From: Meconema thalassinum
Lineage: Eukaryota > Arthropoda > Insecta > Orthoptera > Tettigoniidae
DNA length: 64,000 bases
NCBI GenBank assembly: GCA_946902985.2
Contig: OX336395.1
Location: 289,225,065-289,289,064, forward strand
Direction of reading: 5' to 3'
How positions within the stretch are numbered: the first letter of the stretch is position 1; each line of letters starts with the position of its first letter. The notes beneath the pieces are model-generated. The model ran no database searches, was not told where the DNA came from, and was given only the letters and a program-made list of their open reading frames with translations. Position numbers and translations under genes: made by a program. Shown here in pieces: positions 56,640 through 64,000 of this stretch.

Positions 56640-59020
56640 CTGTCCTTATAAAGTAACACACAGCACAGGCCCATCATGTGCCAAATTTTGCCATCAATAA
56701 GACCTCAAGAAGTTAGATTTAGGCGAAGATACAACTTTAAGAAGGCTGACTGGGCAAGATTTTCAAACATTTTGGATGAGAATATTCTGAACATAGCTCC
56801 TGTCCCTGAAGAGTACGACAAGTTTGTAGACATTGTCCTAACCTCCTCAAGGGCATCAATTCCAAGAGGCTGCAGAACAAATTTTATCAAAGGCATTAAA
56901 CCTGAAACGGCCACTCTGCTTGAGGAATATTATAAGAAGTATGAACATGATCCTTTTAGCGAACAAACATCAATCATTACACAAAGCGTTCTTTCCTCAG
57001 TATCAATGGCGAAAAGGGATGAGTGGATACAACTAATGGCAGACTGTGACATGAGCAAGAGTAGCCAAAAGGCATGGAGACTATTACGACGTCTCAGTAA
57101 TGATAACACTCAAGCCAGCACATTTGCTAATATAAAGGCAGATCAAATTGCCCACCAGTTGCTAGTTAATGGTAAACTAACCCGATCTAGAAAGCTAGAT
57201 AAGAAACCAATAGCACAGCAGTACAACCAAGAGAGCAACATCCTATCTTCACCATTTACTGAAGACGAACTGGAATTAGCACTAAGGAAGTGCAAATTGG
57301 GAAAAGCAGCTGGACTAGACGATATTCGAGTTGAGCAGATCAAGAATTTTGGTCCTGTTACGAGGCGATGGCTATTGGAATTAATGAACAATTGTGTCCA
57401 AGAATGCAAAATTCCCAAAATCTGGCGAAAGGCTAGAGTCATTGCTATCCCTAAACCGGGCAAAGATAGGTTGGATCCCAAAAGCTATAGGCCTATCTCC
57501 TTGCTCTGTCACCTGTACAAGGTCCTAGAGAGGCTCATCCTGCAGAGACTTATTGGAAAAGTGGAGCCATTTCTTATACCACAGCAAGCTGGATTTCGAG
57601 AAGGGAAAAGTTGCACATCACAGGTATTAAACTTGACACAGTACATTGAGGATGGATTCGAAAAGCGGCTCATTACAGGCGCTGTTTTCATTGATCTCTC
57701 TTCAGCTTACGACACAATCAATCATCGGCTTCTTCTAGCAAAATTGTATGACATCACCAAAGACTTCCACCTAGTGTGCAACATTAGAAATATTCTCCAA
57801 AACCGAAGATTTTTTGTGGAATTCCAGGGACAAAGAAGCAGATGGAGAACACAGAAGAATGGGTTACCGCAAGGCAGTGTGCTCGCACCACTGTTATTCA
57901 ACATCTATACCAATGATCAGCCTTTACCTGAAGGTACCCAGAGTTTTGTCTATGCTGATGACTGTACAGTCACTGCTCAGGCCAACTGCTTTGTAAATGT
58001 AGAACAGACATTGACTAAGGCCCTGAAAGAATTTACTAGCTACTACAGTGACAATCACCTGATGCCAAATCCTGCCAAAACTCAGAGTTGTACATTTCAC
58101 CTCAATAACAAAAAAGCAGCTAAAACCATACACATCACTTGGGAAGGAATCCCTCTTCAGCATTGTCCGACTCCAAAATATCTGGGAGTAATTCTGGATC
58201 ATACGCTTACATTTAAGAAGAACTGTCTAAACGTGAAGCAAAAAGTGTCTGCCAGAAACAACATAGTGCGGAAACTGAGAGGCACCACCTGGGGAGCTCA
58301 TCCATGTACTCTGAGAACAAGTGCGCTAGCACTGTGTTACTCCACTGCTGAATATGCATGCTCGGTGTGGCACAAGTTCAGCCATACCAGAAACATAGAT
58401 GTGGCATTAAATGACACCTGCCGTATTATCACGGGCTGTTTAAGACCTACACCCATAGATAAACTTCACTGTCTCGCTGGTATTGCACCACCTGAAATCC
58501 GACGCGAGGTTGCTGCTAGATATGAGAAAAGCAAGGCTATGACTATGGAAACTCACCCATTGTATGCTTGTCAGCCAGCACATCCTAGGCTGAAATCAAG
58601 AAAGAGCTTCTTGAAAACCACTGAAGCTCTTAAAGGAACATCACAGCAAGAAGAATCTCAATGTGGCGGGGAAAATGCCAATATTTAAGAGAAAGGATGG
58701 TCCCAAAGGAAGCCTGGACATTCAGAAAAGTGGACAACATGGAAGGCTCTTAATCGGCTACGCTCCAGTACCACGAGATGCAAGACTAACCAGCAGAAAT
58801 GGGGCCTTCCTGTGGAATCAGTTTACTGCGAGTGTGGTACTGAGCAGACCAATGATCATCTTCTACTGTGTCCTTCTTCTCCAGACACTTGCACCTTTAA
58901 AGACTTAATGGGAGCTACTTCAAATGCACTCGTCGTGGCAAATTATTGGTCAACCAGTGTTTAATATTTCTATTGTTTCATTTTCTATGTTTACTTTGTA
59001 CTTCTGACACGATAAATAAA
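56640..59020 (+). mobile_element. 5'-truncated Jockey/CR1-like LINE
   Basis: Contains a long RT frame (56676-58688) and a C-terminal Cys/His motif in a shifted frame. The 3' region ends with ATAAATAAATA near 59020. The upstream endonuclease domain is absent. It lies upstream of, and opposite to, the zinc-finger exon, so it may sit in that gene's intron. Confidence 0.82.
56676..58688 (+). pseudogene. Non-LTR reverse transcriptase, C-terminal frameshift
   Basis: 670 residues are open. RT motifs are GKAAGLDDIRVEQIKNF (about residue 210), RKARVIAIPKPGKDR, YRPISLLCHLYKVLERLI, QQAGFREGKSCTSQV, FIDLSSAYDTINH (catalytic Asp), GLPQGSVLAPLLFNIY and FVYADDC at 57945-57965 (catalytic pair). GVILDHTLTFKKN and the thumb follow. 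After 58688 the expected C-terminus continues in another frame (LPVESVYCECGTEQTNDHLL, then CPSSPD) to TAA near 58964, so a frame change near 58650-58700 breaks it. The start at 56676 is only the first ATG of a truncated copy; no endonuclease is present. It would copy LINE RNA at a nicked target if complete. Confidence 0.88.
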
Positions 59021-59029
59021 TACCTGGAA

Positions 59030-59150
59030 CTAATGTTATTGGTTTCATGTCCCTTTTAACAACTGCGGCTTCTACAGACACTGAGTTGGCAGAATCGCGC
59101 CCCGAAGAGGATCTTTAATATGACAGTAAATCTACTGATCTCGTTTCCAA
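59030..59150 (-). mobile_element. SINE 3' fragment
   Basis: On the minus strand the end reads AGTTAAAAGGGACATGAAAC, the tail seen at 34560 and 47640, with the body TTACTGTCATATTAAAGATC related to the copy at 47590. Confidence 0.65.
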
Positions 59151-60770
59151 TTTTCAATGTATTTTATACAGTCTGAATGTTTTTAAATTAGTTACATACT
59201 ATGCAAACAAAATGGTGTGTCATGTCGGAGTATTTGGAATCACAGCTTTCCTTGATATACAGTATTTAAAAACAAATTTCAGTATGCATGTACCTATTTG
59301 AAAATATTTGCCAGTATCCATGATGAGCAAGATCGCAGAATCATCATGGTCCCCGGCTAGAAAAACCACTGAAAGAAATGGCTGACAAACATGACAAAAG
59401 GAGACTAGTTCTACAATTGTACTACTACACTACTGGGTGAAATATCAAATTCTAATAGGTGAGTGAGAAACTTGCGCTTCACGAGGTATATAGGGTAGAA
59501 AAAGGTGTTGGCGCCTATAATTACCTCCATGGTACAACTTCTAACTAATTAAGATAAATCTAAATCCTTAATATAAAAATATGTTTCGGACATGCGAACC
59601 CCTCGTCTCCGACAGTTTATTAGCTAGTGACGATACACATATTTAATCCGAAGACAAAATAAAATTCTAAAACTCTAAATCAAAAAAAAATCTTCTGTCT
59701 CGAAAATAAAATAAATCCATCTTCTAGAATGCCATCTGCATATCCAACGCTGCCTCTATTCATACTTTCTCTCTGGAGTTCATAACAATAATTTTAAAAA
59801 CCCATATTAAATTCGTAAACCATAGATTATGTTTATCTAAACTAAACACATTTATATTTTAATCTATACAATATAGAAACTCCCCTCCCTCTCTAATAAA
59901 AAAATATTATCCCTTATCCTGATTGAACACTAGTCAGCTGATTCTTTTTCGATATTTCTAAATTATTGACATCTATTTACAACACTCTTACGATATCGTC
60001 ATCGTAACATTCTATACCTATATGCGAGTTTTCTCTACCATAAATCGTCATGTCAATTTATCAAATGAAACTACTAACCTTTATCTACTATTCTTGGTTA
60101 TATCTCATTCGTGATAGTCATGGCCGTTCAATAAAGTTAGCTCATGCTTAACTTGTCAACTTCAGGTAAAGTAGGGTAATAAAGATAATGATGAAACATT
60201 GCTTCAATGCAATTACTTCATTCGTGCGTTTCCCGACGATACATGACTAGTTGCTTCCCAACATAAATTAACGCATCCTTCATCTTATACAACTCATACA
60301 ACAATCATGTGGAATTAAACTTCACATAAACCCATAACATCGTAAAATAACTGATCCCTACAAGACTCAGTTCCAAAAAAAGACCTCTCATTTAAAAACT
60401 TGCACGAATATCCTCAAAAACAACAACTTCCAACTATTTACTGCAGTTACTAATATTCCCAATGTCGGCATGACCGATTTGAATACAATTCTGTCATCAA
60501 AATACCATTTTTCGTGCTTCTTAGTTACAACAATGCGTTCCTCCAACATTTAAAATATGCAGATTACCTCTCTCCCATGTAAGACATGTTTCACATACCT
60601 GAAGAATTTCAAAGAATTTATATCCATAACGTTCAACATCATGCGTTAATAATAATAATAATAATAATACATTTTCTGTCCTCCCTCCTGATCGTTCATG
60701 ATTGTTGCATTCAACAAAAGCCAATGAGTAGGGGTTTCTTACGGGTTCTAGCACCACCGCTACCACTGAA
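59150..60770. other. No gene recognised
   Basis: AT-rich sequence with a short (AAT)n microsatellite at about 60647-60668. No coding or RNA gene seen. Confidence 0.5.
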
Positions 60771-60774
60771 ATTC

Positions 60775-62660
60775 CAAGGTGCCGGCCGTAGCTTAACTTA
60801 ACCTCGCCATACCTAACAAGATGGCGGCCGTAGCTTATTTTTATCTAGCCTAACTGAACAAGATGGCGGCTATAGTTTAACTTAACGTTACCTACGATGT
60901 GTGATGAAAAAGTTGAAAAGAATTTCAAGATACCGGCCATAGATTAATTTACCCTAGCCTAACCAGACAAGATGGCGGCCATAGCTTAACTTAACCTAGC
61001 CTAACCTAACAAGATGGCGGTTATAGTTTAACTTAACCTAACCGACGAGGTGTGATCAAAAAGTTCCAAGATGGCAGTTATATCTTAACTTAACCTAATC
61101 GAGGACAAGCCAAGGGCCTAAGAGGGGCTGTGGGAATCCTAGACCAACCGATGCCTAGAGTCGCCACCCCAAGAGGCGTCGCGGAGCGTCCAAGATAAAA
61201 TAGTCAACATCTCGCGAACGCTTCGCCTGATAAGGGTGTGTGAGGGCTCAAACTAAAGGACGTACCGCCCCCTTCCCAAAAAACTAGTCATTCCCACACC
61301 CCAGATAAAGACTACCCCCACCCCCTGGGGAAAAGAGGGATTTTAGTGCGCATCCACTCTTGAGGCCCTCTCAAGATGGCGGGCTTTTCAAACGTTATGG
61401 TAGATGACTCTCTGCTCTCTTTTCAACCCCCTACCCCAACCACTACCACCCCCACCCCGTGGGGAAATGAGGGATTTTAGTGCGCGTGCTCACTTGAGGC
61501 CCTCTCAAGATGGCGGGCTTTTCAAACGTTATGGTAGATGACTCTCTGATCTCTTTTCAACACCCTACCCCAGCCACTACCACCCCCACCCCCACCCCCA
61601 CCCCCACCCCTAGAATTCCCGAAAATTCCAAACAGATTTTTCAAATTAAATTAGATATAACACAAAAGTCCACCTTTGCTTAACTTACTTGCGTGATGGA
61701 GGCCGTAGCTTAACTTAACTTACCCTAACATAACATCATAAAAAACTTGCGGGTAGTTGCTCTTGCAAGGAGGGGTGATATCCCCAAGAGGCACACTCGT
61801 ATCAAGAGGTGTCGCAGAGTGTTCAAGACTAGCGGGGGGACGGTGAGGGTAGTATTATTCATTGTATTAGTTACCATTCATTTATTTGTCAGGGTAGCCG
61901 AGCACGGAGTATCTTTAATCGGTCGAGCAAAGCTGGTGACGGCTAGGGAGGGGCGGTTATGGCAGATGAGAGGGCTATCTTTAATTGATCGGCTAAATAT
62001 AGTGGCAGTTACGTTGGTGGTTAGGGAGGGAGTCGATAGGGTAGAGTATTTTTAGAAGTCATCTTTTCGTTAACCTAACCTACGAGGTGTGTTTAAAAGT
62101 TTTAATTAATTTCAAGATGGTTCTCGTAGCTGAAAGTGACCTAGTCTAACCTAACAAGATGGCGGCCGTACTTTAACATAACCTAGCCTACACTATCAAG
62201 ATGGCGGTTATAGCGTAACTTAACCTATCCTAACCTACGAGGCGTGATCAAAGAGTTCCAATATGGCGGCCATAGCTTGTATATACGGTAGCATTACTGT
62301 ATCCTCTGTATGTCATACGATATATATAGCTTAACTTACTTCTAATAGCATTAGCCACTTCAGATCGCTTAAATCCCCACCGCTCTACCTCTACCACCCG
62401 CACGTCTTTCGCTCTACGTTTTCCAGGCTCTCCGTTTTTATTCTCCTTACAAGATGGTGACTGTAGCTTAACTTAACCTAGCCTAATCTTACAAGATGGC
62501 GGTCATAGCTTAACTTAACCTAACCTATGAGATTTGATCAAAACGTTTTAAAGATTTTCAAGATGCTGACCGTACCTTAACTTAACCTAATCTAACCTAA
62601 CCTAACCAAACCTAGTCGAGGACATGCCAAGGGCCTAAGTTCAAGATGGCGGTCTGAGAC
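60775..62660. repeat. AAGATGGCGGCC / CCTAA-rich repeat block
   Basis: Many irregular units of AAGATGGCGGCCGTAGCTTA followed by ACTTAACCTAACCTAAC, including degenerate CCTAA (TTAGG complement) runs near 61020, 62150 and 62590. Inside lies a ~130-bp tandem duplication (61325-61450 and 61455-61590: GAGGGATTTTAGTGCGC, CTCAAGATGGCGGGCTTTTC). A larger repeated segment (61830-61940 versus 62720-62830) has TTATTTGTCAGGGTAGC. The 102-residue frame at 61747-62055 is part of this repeat and not a credible gene. Confidence 0.8.
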
Positions 62661-62839
62661 GATGCAAAGCATTTAAGATAGCGGGAGGGTAGCTGAGTGG
62701 AAGTCTAGTTGGTCAATCAAAGATGGTGGTGACTAGCAGATGAGCGGTGAGGGTGGTATTATTTCTTTTATTAGTTATTTTTTATTTATTTGTCAGGGTA
62801 GCTGAGCAGAGTGTATCTATAATCGGTCGATCGTTCTAC

Positions 62840-64000
62840 CTCCACCATCCTACCTCTATCGCTCTACCTCTACCGCTCTACCTCCACCACTTAGCCTCTA
62901 CCGCTTCACCGCTCTAAATCCACCGCCTCCGCTCTCACCACCACCACTCTACCTCTACCGCTCCACCGCCAACACTCTCACCAACAGCCCCAGCGCTCTA
63001 TCTCCACCACCACCACCGCTCTACTTTTACCGTTCTCACCCCCACTACTCTCCCTTTAAAGCTCTACCTCTATCGCTCTACCTCTACCACTCTACCATCA
63101 CCGCTCTACCTCTACCACTCTACCATCACCGCTCTACCATAATCGTTCTCATCACCACCGCTCTACCTCTACCACTCTACCATCACCGCTCTACCTCTAC
63201 CACTCTACCATTATCGTTCTCACCACCACCGCTCTACCTCTACCACTCTACCATCAACGCTCCACCTCTACCACTCTACCATCACCGCTCTACCATTATC
63301 GTTCTCACCACCACCGCTCTACCTTTAAAGCTCTACCTCTACCGCTATACCTTTACCGCTCTCACCATCACCACTCTATCTCTACCGCTCTCACCACCAC
63401 CACTCTACCTCTACCACTCTACCACCACCGCTCTACCTTTAAAGCTCTACCTCTACCGCTATACCTTTACCGCTCTCACCACCACCACTCTACCTCTACC
63501 ACTCTCACCACCACCACTCTACCTCTACCACTCTAACATCACCGCTCTACCATTATCGTTCTCACCACCACCGCTCTACCATCACCGCTCTACCATCACC
63601 GCTCTACCTCTACAGCTCTACCATCACCGCTCTACCTCTACCGCTCTACCATCACCGCTCTACCTCTACCGCTCTCACCACCACCACTCTACCTCTACCA
63701 CTCTACCATCACCGCTCTACGTCTACCACTCTACCATTACCGCTCTCACCATCACCACTCTACCTCTACCACTCTACCATCACCGCTCTACGTCTACCAC
63801 TCTACCATTACCGCTCTCACCACCACCACTCTACCTCTACCACTCTACCATCACCGCTCTACCTCTACCGCTCTCACCACCACCACTCTACCTCTACCAC
63901 TCTACCATCACCGCTCTACGTCTACCACTCTACCATTACCACTCTCACCATCACCGCTCCACCTCTACCGCTCTCACCACCACCGCTCTACATTTAAAGC
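62840..64000. repeat. CTCTACC-type minisatellite running off the window end
   Basis: About 1.16 kb of irregular 12-24-bp units (CTCTACCTCTACCGCTCTAC, CATCACCGCTCTACC, CTCACCACCACC). Higher-order blocks of about 100-140 bp repeat, for example around 63690, 63770 and 63890. It is strongly pyrimidine-biased and continues past 64000. No gene. Confidence 0.92.

Noticed and set aside
61747..62055. 102-residue frame as a gene
   Set aside because: It lies in a repeat block and its sequence partly recurs at 62720-62830 without the frame.

Overview
The window is eukaryotic repeat-rich DNA, most likely from an insect with a large genome. The evidence is spliced transposase genes with GT-AG and GC-AG introns, a C2H2 zinc-finger exon, tRNA-derived SINEs, and a dense mix of LINE, mariner, Harbinger, Helitron and Ty3/Gypsy copies. 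TTAGG-type motifs, the usual insect telomere unit, also recur. Species cannot be fixed from the sequence. No operon-like organisation exists: nearly every coding stretch belongs to a mobile or endogenous-virus-like element, mostly decayed. The only candidate host gene is the terminal exon of a C2H2 zinc-finger protein (55536-56494, minus).

Layout. 1-8551: a very large inverted repeat (arms 1-2925 and 3427-6331, still open at the left window edge). Its arms carry, in mirror order, three families of tandem repeats and then the start of a protein-primed family B DNA polymerase (PolB) of the Polinton/adintovirus type. The right PolB copy runs to 8551 and is broken by frameshifts and a stop inside the catalytic DTD motif. 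8552-10358: AT-rich minisatellites, TTAGG-like repeats and a SINE. 10359-10917 plus 25293-26929: one broken gene for a fibre-like protein built from about eight repeats resembling phage tail-fibre shaft repeats, with a distinct C-terminal domain. It is split by a 14,375-bp Ty3/Gypsy retrotransposon (10918-25292) with 4,108-bp LTRs, a 4-bp target duplication, and intact gag and pol on the minus strand. The LTRs are almost identical, so this insertion is recent.

27070-36400: C-rich minisatellite, 117-bp tandem repeats, two oppositely oriented decayed mariner-superfamily copies, and SINEs. 36415-37990: 3' end of a LINE with an RNase H domain. 38132-43300: a decayed autonomous Helitron (OTU, HUH Rep, PIF1-like helicase) with a candidate 3' terminus. 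44484-48622: a nearly complete Harbinger element with terminal inverted repeats, a transposase gene and a convergent Myb/SANT-like gene, itself carrying a nested 847-bp MITE. 49758-52375: a Helitron-like 3' end abutting about sixteen ~160-bp repeats. 52412-53737: a mariner. 55130-56494: the zinc-finger exon with degenerate fingers after its stop. 56640-59020: a 5'-truncated Jockey/CR1-like LINE. 60770-64000: repeats rich in AAGATGGCGGCC and CCTAA motifs, then a CTCTACC-type minisatellite to the window end.

The most unusual content is the palindromic PolB arrangement and the linked fibre-like gene. Together they look like remains of a linear double-stranded DNA virus-like element whose termini lie head-to-head, and whose usual Polinton capsid, ATPase and integrase genes are not visible here.
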